Origin: Malus domestica
Lineage: Eukaryota; Streptophyta; Magnoliopsida; Rosales; Rosaceae
NCBI RefSeq assembly: GCF_042453785.1
Contig: NC_091670.1
Span: 34,607,501-34,671,500, forward strand
DNA: 64,000 bases
Direction: 5' to 3'
Positions 11,843-21,788 of this stretch are shown piece after piece (the stretch's first letter is position 1; each line of letters starts with the position of its first letter). The notes under the pieces were generated by a model that was not told where the DNA came from, searched no databases, and worked only from the letters and a program-made list of their open reading frames with translations. A program made the translations under genes and the position numbers.

Positions 11843-12180
11843 TTTAATACAATCATCATTTCAACAGTTATTGGGTCATGGACAGCATGGGCAAATGGAC
11901 AAGATAAGATTCTTCATCACGAACCTGCCCATTTTCTGAAAACCAATTGTCGACCACCAACTTCTGAATCATGCATGTTCCTCTTTTCTGAAAAAAGAAA
12001 AGCAAAAGTAAGGAATAAACACCACCAGAATGATGTAATTTATTTTTTATTTTTTCAAAGACATCTGTATAAACCCCATCAGAGGGTAAAAACAATAAAA
12101 AAATAAAAAAAAGCGGCAAAGCCCAAAATAAATAGGTTGGAATGTTGTGTAGAGATCGAAGGCCCATAAGCCCAAAACAG

Positions 12181-12420
12181 CACCAACCAAGTGACCACAA
12201 GTATGTCCAGTACTACAAAAAAAATTATTCGGCACCCCACCACTATTATCACCAACCAGGTGGCCAAAAGTACGCCCAGTGCTACAAAAAATTATTCGAT
12301 AGCCTGCCGCTATTACCACCAACCAGGTGATTAAAAGTACGCCCAGTACTCCAAAATTATTCGGCAACCTGGCGCTATTACCACCAACCAGGTGATCAAA
12401 AGTACACCCAGTACTTCAAA
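12181..12420. repeat. Tandem array, four units of about 60-66 bp
   Basis: Each unit has the form CACCAACCAGGTG, then CAAAAGTACGCCCAGT, then ACAAAAATTATTCGGCA-like sequence. Units start near 12181, 12251, 12318 and 12381 and diverge by a few bases and small gaps. The array leads straight into the minisatellites at 12424-12690 and probably belongs to the same LTR. Confidence 0.75.
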
Positions 12421-12423
12421 TTA

Positions 12424-12690
12424 TACATGAGCATTACTTATATCAATCATACATAAACATTCATAAGCATCACTCATTCAATCATACATAAACATTCATG
12501 AGCATCACTCATGTCAACATCCATGAGCATCACTCATGTCAATCAACATAAACATTCATGAGCATCGCTCATGTCAATCAACTTCAAAAGCTTCATTTAC
12601 AAAAGCTCTAGCTTCAAAAGCTTCATTTACAGAGCTCCAGCCTCAAAGCTTCACTTGCAAAGCTTCACCTACAAAGCTTCAGTGCAGGGT
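12424..12690. repeat. Two adjacent minisatellites
   Basis: The first part repeats ACATAAACATTCATGAGC and ATCACTCATGTCAAT in units of about 35 bp (12424-12585). The second repeats AGCTTCAAAAGCTTCATTTAC-type units (about 12585-12685). Both are noncoding and look like the internal repeat of a long LTR. Confidence 0.7.
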
Positions 12691-13639
12691 ATACAAATAC
12701 CGCCTCCGAACAACCGCCACTTCGGCCCATACATGGATTCAATTTGAAGTCTCCAGCCAACAGACTCTATTGACCGAAAACTTGGGGGAATACATTATAC
12801 ACCATATATTGGGCCTCAACTGTGCCTCATGAAAAATACTTGGGGGACTTAGCCCATTATTTATGTACTGAGGAGCGAGCCCTTATTCTATAAAAGGGAC
12901 TCCCACACTTTCATTAGAGAGCACCCATTATTCATATATTGAAGAGCAAGCCCTTGTTCTATAAAATGGACTCCCTCACCTTCATTAGAGAACATCGCCA
13001 CATGTTGAGCAACCGCCTCGCCGCGAGCATCAACTTTAGCCTATCATTTTTGTATTGATGAGCAAACCTTTATTCTATAAAAGGGACTCCCTCACCTTCA
13101 ACGCCACAAGCCGAGCCAACCAAGGCAACATAAGCCACAAGCAGAGCAACCTCGTAACATGTACTACTTGAGCATCATTTCTCTTTAAGCACCACCTCAT
13201 ATCAAGTATTAGTTCAAGATGACATCTAGTTACTTCGGGCCACACATGGACTGAATTTCAAGTCTCCAGCCAAAAGACTCTCTTGACTGAAAACTTGGGG
13301 GACTACTGTTTATACCATACTTAGGGCCTTCGTATTTAGATCTCGTATAAATACTCAAAGGACTTAAAAGTAATTATGTAATAAAGGAAGGGGCAAATAT
13401 GTAATAAGTGAGGAGCCATTATTCTATAAAAGGACCCCTCACCCTCACAATTAGAGAGGGCCTCACTCTCACCCTCGAAGGCCAATTCCTAGGCCCTCTC
13501 ACCCTCAGAAGCTCTCTCTCTCTCCCTCAGAAATACAATAATTAGTGTGGACGTAGCTCAAACATTGGGGTGAACCACGATACATCTTGTGTTATTTACT
13601 TTCTTGCAGATTCATGGTCGAATTTACGTTGTTCCAAGA
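12691..13639 (+). mobile_element. LTR fragment with four repeated TATA units
   Basis: Noncoding LTR-type sequence with repeated phrases ACTTGGGGGACT and GCCCATTATT. There are four TATAAAA boxes at 12889-12895, 12960-12966, 13076-13082 and 13425-13431, each within TTCTATAAAAGGGACTCCC-like sequence. After the last box comes a CT-rich leader (13435-13530), as in a plant LTR R/U5 region. The fragment is joined at about 13640 to a copia pol reading in the same direction, so it is either a chimera or an insertion product. Confidence 0.65.
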
Positions 13640-13664
13640 CCCTTCCGGTTTTGTGCATCAATAA

Positions 13665-16394
13665 ATGTCAAAGAATATGATGTTTCCCATGAACATTCAA
13701 AACGATGTTGCAAAGTGTCTCAATATATGTTACAAATACACATCCTGGCTTTGGCATCTTTGTTTTGGGCATCTTAACTTTGGGGGACTGGAGTTATTAT
13801 CCAAGAATGAGATGGTGAGAGGCTTACCGTGCATCAGTCGCCCTGATCAAGCTTGTGGAGGATGTTTACTTGGGAAACAGTTTAGGAAAAGCTTTCCAAA
13901 TGAGTCGACCACAAGAGCCCAGAAGCCACTCGAGCTCATTCACACCGATGTGTGCGATCTAATAAAACCAAGCTCTTTGGGTAAAAAGAATTATTTCCTT
14001 CTCTTCATTGATGATTTTTCAAGGAAAACCTGGGTATATTTCTTGAAGCAAAATCAAAAGTCTTTGGAGCATTCAAGAAATTCAAAGCCGCTATAGAAAA
14101 TGAGAGTAGTTGCAAGATCAAAGCCATGAGATCTGATCGAGGAGGAGAATTCACTTCAAAAGAATTTCAAGAATTCTGTGAAGCTAATGGAATTTGTCGA
14201 CCTTTGACAATTCCAAGATCCCCTCAACAAAATGGTGTGGCGGAAAGAAAAAATCGAACCATCGTAGACATAGCTCGAAGCATGCTCAAAAGTAAGAGAT
14301 TGCCTAAAGAGTTATGGGCAGAAGCTGTAGCATGTGTTATCTACCTATCAAATCAGTCTCCAACAAGAAGTGTGTGGGGAAAGACTTCGCAAGAAGCATG
14401 GAGTGGAAGAAAACCAGGTACCTCTCATCTAAGAGTTTTTGGAAGCATTGCCTATGTACATGTACCAGACGAGAGGAAGACGAATCTCGATGACAAAAGT
14501 GAGAAGTTCATCTTCATCGGTTATGACTCAAATTCAAAAGGCTATAAGTTGTATAATCCGAACAATGGGAAGACGGTGATCAGTCGAGACGTGACGTTTG
14601 ATGAAGAAGGAGAATGGGATTTTGGCCCGCATGCATGTGATCTTCACTTCTTTCCTCATTTTGAAGAAGATAATGAACAAAGGATGATGGAGCAAGCAAG
14701 AGATGTTCAACAAGAATCCACTACTCCACTTGCTTCACCAACATCAACCAATCATGGTAATTAACCAGCATCAGCATCGTCAAGTGGGAGTCTAAATGAA
14801 AGAGAAGTACCACACACAAGAAGTTTACGAGATCTCTATGAGGTAGCTGAAAGACTCGATAATCCTACATTTTTCAGTCTCTTTGCTGATTGTGAACTAG
14901 TTGACTTCCAAGAAGCAGTGCAAGATACTAAGTGGAGGAAAGCAATGGATGAAGAAATTGAAGTAATCCATAAGAATGATACATGGGAACTCGCTATTCT
15001 TCCGAAAGGACACAAAGCCATCGGAGTCAAGTGGGTGTATAAGACAAAGAAGAATGCCAACGGAGAGGTTGAAAGATGCAAGGCGAGACTAGTGGCGAAA
15101 GGCTATAGTCAAACAGCCGGAATCGACTATGATGAGGTATTTGCACCCGTTGCTCGGTTGGAAACTATATGATTACTAATTTCTTTGGCAGCTTAAAATA
15201 AATGAAAGATTCAACAAATGGATGTGAAGTCCGTTTTCCTAAATGAAGTCCTTGAAGAAGAAGTCTACATTCAGCAACCGTCAGGCTATGAAATCGAAGG
15301 GCATGAAGACAAAGTTCTGAAGTTGAAGAAAGCCCTCTATGGGTTAAAACAAGCGCCACTTCCAAGAAAACAACTTCATCAAGTGCCCTCATGAACATAC
15401 TCTCTACGTCAAAGTCAAGGATGAAGATATTTTGATTGTGTGCTTATATATGGATGATCTAATCTTCACCTGAAGTAATCCAAGCATGTATGAAGAGTTC
15501 AAGAGAGTGATGACCAAAGAATTAGAGATGATCGACATCGGGCTAATGGCATACTACCTAGGCATTGAAGTAAAGCAGAACGAATAAGGCATTTTCATCT
15601 CCCAAGAAAGCTACACAAAGGAGATACTGAAAAAGTTCAAAATGGACGACTGCAAGCCCATAAGCATGCCAGTGGAGTGCGGAGTCAAACTAACCAAGCA
15701 AGACAAAGTTGAAAACGTAGATCCAACATTTTTCAAAAGTCTAGTTGGAAGCTTGCGCTACTTGACTTGCACAAGACCAGACATTCTCTATGTCGTTGGA
15801 TTAGTCAGTCACTACATGGAGAATCCCACAACTACACATTTGAAGACATCCAAAAGAATTCTTCGATACCTTAAAGGTACTATTAACTTTGGCTTGTTCT
15901 ATTCAAGTTCTAGTAACTAAAACTTGTTGGATATAGCGACAGTGATTGGGCAGGAGATTCCGATGACAGAAAAAAGCACTACTGGATTTGTGTTCTTCAT
16001 GGGAGACACTGCATTCACATGGATGTCGAAGAAACAACCGATTGTCACCCTCTCTACCTGCGAAGCTGAATACGTAGCTACTACCTCAAGTGTCTGTCAT
16101 GCAATCTGGCTGAGAAACTTGCTGAAAGAATTAAGCATGCCACAAGAAGAGCTAATAGAGATCTATGCCGACAACAAGTCTGCAATAGCTCTAGCAAAGA
16201 ATCCAGTATTCCATAACAGAAGCAAACACATAGATACCCGCTATCATTACATAAGAGAGTGTATTGCAAGAAAGGATGTGCAAGTGGAATACGTGAAGTC
16301 TCAAGACCAAGTCGCCGACATATTCACCAAGCCACTCAAACAAGAAGACTTTGTCAGATTAAGAAACTCAATCGGTGTCACAAGACAAGATTAA
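13665..16394 (+). pseudogene. Copia pol pseudogene (integrase-RT-RNase H)
   Basis: Integrase shows LIHTDVCD, FIDDFSRKTWVYFLK, MRSDRGGEF and SPQQNGVAERKNRT. The integrase C-terminal part has KSEKFIFIGYDSNSKGYKLY. Reverse transcriptase has [12 protein letters not shown] and [12 protein letters not shown]-type sequence (here [12 protein letters not shown]) and then breaks. RNase H has YADNKSAIALAKNPVFHNR and ends DIFTKPLKQEDF. At least four frame interruptions make it non-functional. Confidence 0.88.
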
Positions 16395-16401
16395 GGGGGG
16401 A

Positions 16402-16886
16402 TGTTGAATTCTAATCTAGTCTTGGGCCGAGTCCAGCCCATGTTGAAAAGGCAATACAAGATTCATACAAATGCTAGATAATTCTAGCAAGAAGCATGTC
16501 GGTGAATACACAGGAAATGCTAGAAAATTCTAGCACCAAAGTCGGTGCATCATGCATGCATATTAATATGCTAGACAATTCTAGCATTTTAGCTTATTAA
16601 GTCGGCAAGGATGTTTGATGAATTGTTATAGAAAACTCTAGAATAATTAAAACCTGTGGCTAGGAGGAACTTAGTCCAATTGCACCGACTTGTGAGTCGG
16701 TTATTGCTTGCCTATAAATATAGTGTGTGTGTTGCTACGTAGCAAGAAGAAGTGAGAGCAAGTAAGAGAGCAAGAAGTGCGAGAGTATTTGAGTATTTCC
16801 TCTTGTATTAAGTTTGTGAGTGAATAAAAATCTTGTGTAATACATTGAGTGTTTTTTCTCTTGCCTATCAATTACGCTGCATTACA
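16402..16886 (+). repeat. 3' LTR of the truncated copia element
   Basis: Starts TGTTGAATTCTAATCTAG directly after the polypurine tract TAAGGGGGGA (16392-16401). It contains a CTATAAATA box near 16712 and several copies of TAGA(A/C)AATTCTAGCA. The right end is set at the last plausible CA and is uncertain because no 5' LTR is present for comparison. Confidence 0.7.
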
Positions 16887-17109
16887 TTCTTCTTTGTGAG
16901 ATAAACGTCTCCAAACTAATGAAGTCTTTTTAAGCCCCAGCAATGCCATGCCATAATCTTTCTGTCAATTGTCATAACATGTTAATTTAAAAGTTTTTTT
17001 AAACAAAATTTTGCGTAGTGTTAGTAGAGCGATAGCGATAGCGTTGTATGTTAGATAATTTGTTATTAAAAACAACTGTACTTAGTTATCTGAGTTCAAA
17101 TGTTATTGG

Positions 17110-17255
17110 GTTCCAAAAATACTTGAAGTATGGAGCTTCTTACAGGAAGCACTTCAAGTACATTTTCAAAATTCACTTGCATTTTTATCAAGGATTGGTT
17201 TCAAAAACATTCAACAAAAGCATTTCCAACGGTTTAAAAACACTTCCCAACGAGC
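17110..17255. repeat. Dispersed MITE-like repeat, copy 1
   Basis: Shares blocks with 29290-29435: AAGTACTTGAAG-type start, TTGGTTTCAAAAACA, CAACAAAAGCATTT and AAAACACTTCCCAACGAGCC. No open frame. The flanks 16890-17110 show nothing recognisable apart from a short GCGATAGCGATAGCG repeat near 17031. Confidence 0.6.
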
Positions 17256-17394
17256 CCAAAATTATTGGTGTATGAACACATATAAGAGTTAGTGTATCAA
17301 TCGCGCCATTGAGATTCAAAAGGGGTTGCTTGTAAAAGATATTATATCCATTTGAAATGGCAACCAGGTTCATAACAAACTTAACACCAAGCTC

Positions 17395-18137
17395 ATGCCC
17401 CGACCCCCTTTCTCCTCCCTGGACTCCCCTACTGACCCTTATCACAAGGTCAACGTTGATGGTTCTTGGAAGGGTTCTGTTGCAGGAGTAGGGTTTATAA
17501 TCCGCAATTCAAGAATTTCTTTAATTTGTAGCCAGACCAAGTGCTTGACTCGTCAGACGCCGGAAGAAATGGAGGCAGAGGTTGTTTTAACTGGTATGGA
17601 ATTAGCTTAGGAGCATAATTTGGAACATGTTGTTATTGAGGATGATTCTAAGTTGGTGATGGATGCTATCAACGATAGAGGAATTACGGGGTCTTGGAGA
17701 ATTTATCCCATTGTTATTCTATTCATCGGATTGCGAGTTTGTTTCGTTCAATCACTTGGAAGTGGTCTTCGAGATCTGCCAATCGAGCAGCCCATGCTGG
17801 TGCAACTTTAGCCAATTCGAGGGGTGCACTTTATGAGTTGGGCAACTATGCCTCCTCCCTTGCTGGTGATGGTCCTCTCTCGTGACAGAGTACTCTATCC
17901 TCCAAATTTGTAATCTTTTAGGGGCTTCTCCCCTCATTTTTTGGGTATGCCTATGGGGTATTTGGTGATGTTTGCTTCTTCTTTCTAGGTTCTTTGATGC
18001 TCCTGGTGTGATTAGGCAACACTTTTCTTCCCCATTGCGGGAGTGCAACTCCTGCTTGTATTTCGCTTTGCTGGTTTCAATATGTTACTCTTTTTCCTCA
18101 AGAAGAAAAAGAAAAAAGAAAAAAACTAAAAAAAACT
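17395..18137 (+). pseudogene. LINE-type RNase H remnant with A-rich tail
   Basis: The translation shows a plant RNase H-like domain: KVNVDGSWKGSVAGVGFIIR, then TRQTPEEMEAEVVLTGMELA, a stop, then EHVVIEDDSKLVMDAI. After one frameshift it continues with SWKW-type sequence and SRSANRAAHAGATLANSRG. It ends at 17883, followed by a 3' region and an A/G-rich tail at 18101-18137. This pattern fits the 3' end of a 5'-truncated non-LTR retrotransposon. The stop at 17608 and the frameshift near 17700 rule out a working gene. Confidence 0.75.
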
Positions 18138-18765
18138 TTTAACACCATAAGATGTTGATATCGTTCACAACATTTAGAATGCAGTTTTTACACATTCATC
18201 TTTTGTGGAATTTAAATAGAAAATTTTTTAAATTAAGGGATCCCTCTCGCTTGCCCGATTTCTTGTGCTCGAATCAAGTGAATCTTGCTTATATCAAACG
18301 AAATAAAACGAGGGATATAATGGAAGCCAAATTTCCATTCATCAACTTTACATACCTTTGCTTTTAACATGATATATGTAGCCAACGAACTGCGCAAGGT
18401 TGGTATACAAGCTTCTGTATAAAATGTTTAGTCCAGTTAATACCAAACTCTGTAGTTTTGGTATTTTATTCAGCAACTCTTTTAATTTGTTTGCACAATT
18501 AATTGAAAATGAAAAAAATAATTAAAAAACAATAAAAAAACTAGATATGATTCGATCAACTTGTCTTGGAAATCTGTCTTCATGTGCTATCAAAAGCGAA
18601 CAAAGATGAACGCAAAGAACCAAGCGAAACCTCAACTTCTGTTTGTTACAAGAAATATGAATCACCCCCAAACGCAATAATCAACAGTGCAGTAGTTATG
18701 AAAGAAAACATGCTACTCTAGCATGCAGAGAAGCAAACCAAGAAGAGCGTTGCCCTAATGATAAA
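18138..18765. other. 3' flank of the chimeric serpin gene
   Basis: No gene. 18390-18580 carries the same blocks as the flank of serpin 1: GGTTGGTATACAAGCTTCTG, AAAATGTTTAGTCCAGTTAA, TTTGCACAATTAATTG and GATTCGATCAACTTGTCTTG. The last two blocks also occur at 31455-31520. Confidence 0.5.
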
Positions 18766-20262
18766 TCATTCTTCGAGCGGATTGAGAACTTGACCAATGA
18801 ACATAACCGTTTCAGTCTTTTCCTCTCTGATAAAAAACATGAACGGGTGGTCAGCCACAAAGTCTATCTTTTTGCGAGGACTTAGAGGACCATAAGAGAA
18901 ATACATATCTACATAACTAGAAACAGCCGCTGCTTCTGTCCCTTCTTCATTAACTTCAATGAAGGATTTATGAAACATGGTGGCCCCATCTGGAGATGAT
19001 TCCACCATCTCTGTTAAATCACCTTCACCATTGAAAGGCAACACCAATCCTAAATCCTTGAGGATATCAGATGCTTTAAAGGAAGAGGAAAACTTAAACC
19101 TTGGGACTTTGAAGTCACCAACTTCCACTTGTGTTTCGGGGCAATATCGATCTAAGAAATTGGGCTCCGTACAAACTCTCTCAACCAAACTTGGGAGCCC
19201 ATCTCTTGTATTTGGAAGCAACAAGTACATTGAAAATTTCCGCCTCCTGTCTTTGCCTCGTGCGTAATGAAGCTTCAAGACTTTGAAGCCGTCAAAGGCT
19301 TTTACAAACTGGTCCTCGTCACTCGTCATGAACTGTGCCTTAACAGAAGTACCGTTGATAAGGTGGAAGTCGTACTCTTTTGTTTTCGATGCTTTGAACT
19401 TGTCCTTCCAAAGGCCTTTGAAGTATAAGGCATTTGAAATTACAAGCATGGTCTTCTTGTCAATCGACTCAGGAGGAAGAGCCTCAGTGATCGTCGCCTT
19501 TTCAGCCCATAAGTTCACTTCACGTCTCACTTCTTCAGGATTCTTGAAACTAACTTGTTTTATAGTTGCCTTGTAAGCACTGTCCACAACCTGTTTGAAA
19601 GCAGGTTTGATGAGGAGAGACTTCTTAACCCAAAGGCCATTGGCAAAACATAGGCAAGGACCGCCTCTGGCAGATCCGTTTGCGAAGACCAGAGGGACAA
19701 GATGGGAGGCCAGGGAGTTCAGTTGGTCGACGGAGTTCGACTTGAGGAAAGAGAGCATCTGGTCTTGGGTAGGACCCTTTGACCCGGCCGTTATTAGCCA
19801 CAACATAACCTGGATGGATAACGGCGAGTAAACAATGTTCTTCGACTTGCCTTCTGTTACGAGCAGATGAGTAGTAATTTTGAGACTGACATCGGTTAGG
19901 TTGCTGGCTTCTTTGGGATCCATGGTGAAACTGTCGGGATCACAATCCGAGAAGGGAAATGACTCGTTGGCTTCGTCGTCTGCCCCAGCTGTAGCAGGAG
20001 CAGCGATACCACCGAAGCCGTCACCAGTTTTATCAACTGCAATAGCATCACCACAACCAGATGGTACGGAGGAGGCCAACTTTTCCCGTCCAGACGCAAT
20101 AAGCTCTGTGATGTCTTTACTCTCGACTTCGGAAAGAAGAAGTTGAATCCTGTCATCATCAGCCTCAGCGCCGACAGAGCCAAGGATGTCCTTGAGATCT
20201 TCGGCAGAAGGGGAGGTCTTGCCCCCCAAAACGGCCAACAAGTATGCAGCTTCCACCTTCAT
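18766..20262 (-). CDS. Chimera: ribosomal protein P2 N-terminus fused to a serpin
   Basis: One uninterrupted 498-residue frame. Residues 1-67 are a clear 60S acidic ribosomal protein P2 N-terminal domain: [20 protein letters not shown], then [26 protein letters not shown]. Residues about 68-113 replace the Ala-rich hinge and lack the conserved acidic C-terminal tail (SDDDMGF-type) that recruits translation factors. From residue 114 (ATG at 19923) a full serpin follows, with [20 protein letters not shown], hinge [12 protein letters not shown] and [15 protein letters not shown]. The loop [12 protein letters not shown] puts Phe/Tyr near P1. Compared with serpin 1 it lacks three residues (KGL) in the WAEKAT-ITE segment, a conserved turn. 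Translation could also start at 19923, giving a plain 385-residue serpin. I see no stop or frameshift. Confidence 0.85.
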   Translation of the reverse strand: MKVEAAYLLAVLGGKTSPSAEDLKDILGSVGAEADDDRIQLLLSEVESKDITELIASGREKLASSVPSGCGDAIAVDKTGDGFGGIAAPATAGADDEANESFPFSDCDPDSFTMDPKEASNLTDVSLKITTHLLVTEGKSKNIVYSPLSIQVMLWLITAGSKGPTQDQMLSFLKSNSVDQLNSLASHLVPLVFANGSARGGPCLCFANGLWVKKSLLIKPAFKQVVDSAYKATIKQVSFKNPEEVRREVNLWAEKATITEALPPESIDKKTMLVISNALYFKGLWKDKFKASKTKEYDFHLINGTSVKAQFMTSDEDQFVKAFDGFKVLKLHYARGKDRRRKFSMYLLLPNTRDGLPSLVERVCTEPNFLDRYCPETQVEVGDFKVPRFKFSSSFKASDILKDLGLVLPFNGEGDLTEMVESSPDGATMFHKSFIEVNEEGTEAAAVSSYVDMYFSYGPLSPRKKIDFVADHPFMFFIREEKTETVMFIGQVLNPLEE

Positions 20263-20346
20263 CTCTGCTTGAGAGGCTCTTGATTTGCGGAGTCTGGAGA
20301 AATATGCAGCCGATCGAATTCGAAGTGGAATACTACAAATGAAAAC

Positions 20347-20415
20347 TAGGGTTTATATTGCCACCAGGTTGGGTTCCCAGTTCTTCGGGTCAGCCCATTG
20401 GGTATAGAAGGCCCA
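20347..20415 (-). promoter_or_regulatory. Ribosomal-protein-type promoter: telo-box and site II
   Basis: On the minus strand there are TGGGCC (20410-20415), TGGGCT (20392-20397), and then the telo-box AAACCCTA (20347-20354), about 85 bases before the P2 ATG. An AATATAAACC stretch overlaps the telo-box. Telo-box plus site II is the known signature of plant ribosomal protein and translation-factor promoters. This suggests the P2 part arrived with its own promoter. Confidence 0.55.
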
Positions 20416-20778
20416 TTATCCTTATATCCATTACGTTTCAGTTGTTTAGCTGGCTAGGTTTCCGTTTCAGTATTTGGCATGAGTTGTATTTAACCTTATA
20501 TTTTCCGAGTAATACTAGAGAGATTAAATTTTTTAAACCAAATATGCAAACTAAATAATGTGGTTGTAGATTATTGAATTATTAATTAAGTGTCAGTTAA
20601 CGTGTTTGTTTCCTTTTGGTTACACATCATTTGGTTTGTAATTTAGTTTAAAAAATTTAATCATTCTAGCATCACTTTATTCCCATTTGCGAGGTTTATC
20701 AATGAATACTTTAGTTTTGTTTAATTTCCTCTCTATTTTTCTTCCTCAATTCTTCTGTCAACGGACAGACCTCATCAC
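20416..20778. other. Intergenic, upstream of the chimera
   Basis: A/T-rich sequence without a gene. Short inverted words (ATTAAATTTTTTAAACCAAAT near 20523 and its partner near 20640-20660) suggest a small degenerate MITE. Confidence 0.35.
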
Positions 20779-20890
20779 ACCATGAAATATAAAAGGTAAG
20801 TCCTTTATGCATAAAGGAAACAAAAATACCCATATCCACGATCAAACCCTAAAATGCTCACTGCTGTATTCTGACGTACGTACCTATAGG
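20779..20890. repeat. 112-bp direct repeat, left copy
   Basis: Near-identical to 21675-21788. Shared blocks include AAAAGGTAAGTCCTTTATGC, ATACCCATATCCACGATC and GTATTCTGACGTACGTACC. The part AAACCCTAAAATGCTCACTG with GCTGTATT also resembles the 5' flank of serpin 1 (9505-9535). The two copies flank the gene-capturing element. Confidence 0.8.
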
Positions 20891-20892
20891 AG

Positions 20893-21682
20893 CCGTTTGG
20901 TACATAGGATGGGACGGAACGGACTAGGACGAGATGTTCCATCTCACATTTAGTGCCCCTAAAATGGGTGGAATGCACTGTTCCACGGGACAAGTTTTGG
21001 GTAAATTTTCGTTACGCCTCACCCCCTTGGAACGACTCGTTCCACATCCGTGGAACACAAAATTATAACATTTTAAGACAAAAATACCCATCTCCCATTG
21101 TCTCTTTCCTCAGATCTCAACCTCTTCGTCTCTTTCTTCTTCCTCCTCGCTTCCATCCGAGCCCTAGTTTTCCACGGCATCTTTCAATATTTAGAAAATG
21201 GGGAAGCCATCCAAAAGGCAAGAAATCTAAGAATTTGGGGAAGGGAATGGTCACCCCCATCCAAATCGCCTTCATCGTCGACCGATACCTCTGCGACAAC
21301 AACTACTTGGTAACCCTCTCTCTTTTCAAAACCGAAGCTTCGTCCCTCATTGCCAAATCACCTATTCAAGAGGTACCCACTTGGTTTTACGCGACGATTT
21401 ATTCGAAATTGGTCTGAAAGATTTCTTATTTGTTTGATTTGGGATTTTCTTTTTTTTGCAGGCGCCGAAGAGTTTGCTGAGCGTGATGAACACTTACAAT
21501 GCTAGCGGAAGCCCCGCAGTTTCTGCACCTGCCGCTGTGGCTCCACAATCATTCAATCTTTTGGTTTCGTTCTATCCAACGCGTTCCAAACGCTGAACGG
21601 AACAACCGTCTTGTTCCGTCTGATGCGTACCAAACATACACGGAACCTCCGTTTCATCCCGTCCCGTCTGTGTACCATGAAA
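20893..21682. mobile_element. Pack-type TIR element carrying a host gene fragment
   Basis: The left end reads GTTTGGTACATAGGATGGGA then CGGAACGG. The right side has two candidate inverted partners: 21612-21635 (reverse complement GTTTGGTACGCATCAGACGG) and 21651-21682 (reverse complement with GGTACACAGACGGGACGGG). The interior has exon-intron-exon host-like sequence (21198-21590) and no transposase. Family is unresolved. 112-bp direct repeats flank it, far too long for a target duplication, so a later duplication must have occurred. Confidence 0.6.
21198..21590 (+). pseudogene. Captured fragment of a LisH-like host gene
   Basis: ATG at 21198 opens MGKPSKR, then a frameshift. The next frame reads KKSKNLGKGMVTPIQIAFIV and DRYLCDNNYLVTLSLFKTEA, with SSLIAKSPIQE up to 21372. 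A GT-AG intron follows (21373-21461, with a T-rich tract before CAG). The second exon reads APKSLLSVMNTYNASGSPAV. The pattern resembles the N-terminus of a plant protein with a LisH-like helix-turn-helix. Only the N-terminal exons are present and the frame is broken, so it is not a working gene. The intron shows capture at DNA level. Confidence 0.6.
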
Positions 21683-21788
21683 CATAAAAGGTAAGTCCTT
21701 TATGCATAAGGGAAACAAAAATACCCATATCCACGATCAAACCTTAAAATGCTCAAAGCTGTATTCTGACGTACGTACCTATAGAGAA
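21675..21788. repeat. 112-bp direct repeat, right copy
   Basis: Partner of 20779-20890. This copy continues into TATAGAGAACATGG, which resembles TATAGGAAG...CATGG at 9558-9580 beside serpin 1. It is therefore probably the original copy. Confidence 0.75.

Larger units (their letters stand above)
13640..16886 (+). mobile_element. 5'-truncated Ty1/copia retrotransposon with 3' LTR
   Basis: Order of domains is GAG-pre-integrase, integrase, reverse transcriptase, RNase H, polypurine tract, 3' LTR, which is the Ty1/copia order. The 5' LTR, gag and protease are missing. Several stops and frameshifts interrupt pol (near 14762, 15171, 15585 and 15918). The upstream sequence is an unrelated LTR fragment. 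The end at 16886 is approximate. Confidence 0.9.

Noticed and set aside
12047-12367. Minus-strand open frames with Gly- and Val-rich text
   Set aside because: They arise from the tandem array read in several frames. The translation itself is repetitive and has no promoter or homology.
12181-12420. Regularly spaced repeats that look like a CRISPR array
   Set aside because: The units are contiguous tandem copies with no unique spacers, in plant nuclear DNA, next to LTR sequence.
17395-17610. RNase H-like open frame as a host gene
   Set aside because: The frame is cut by a stop and a frameshift, and the context (A-rich tail) fits a LINE remnant.
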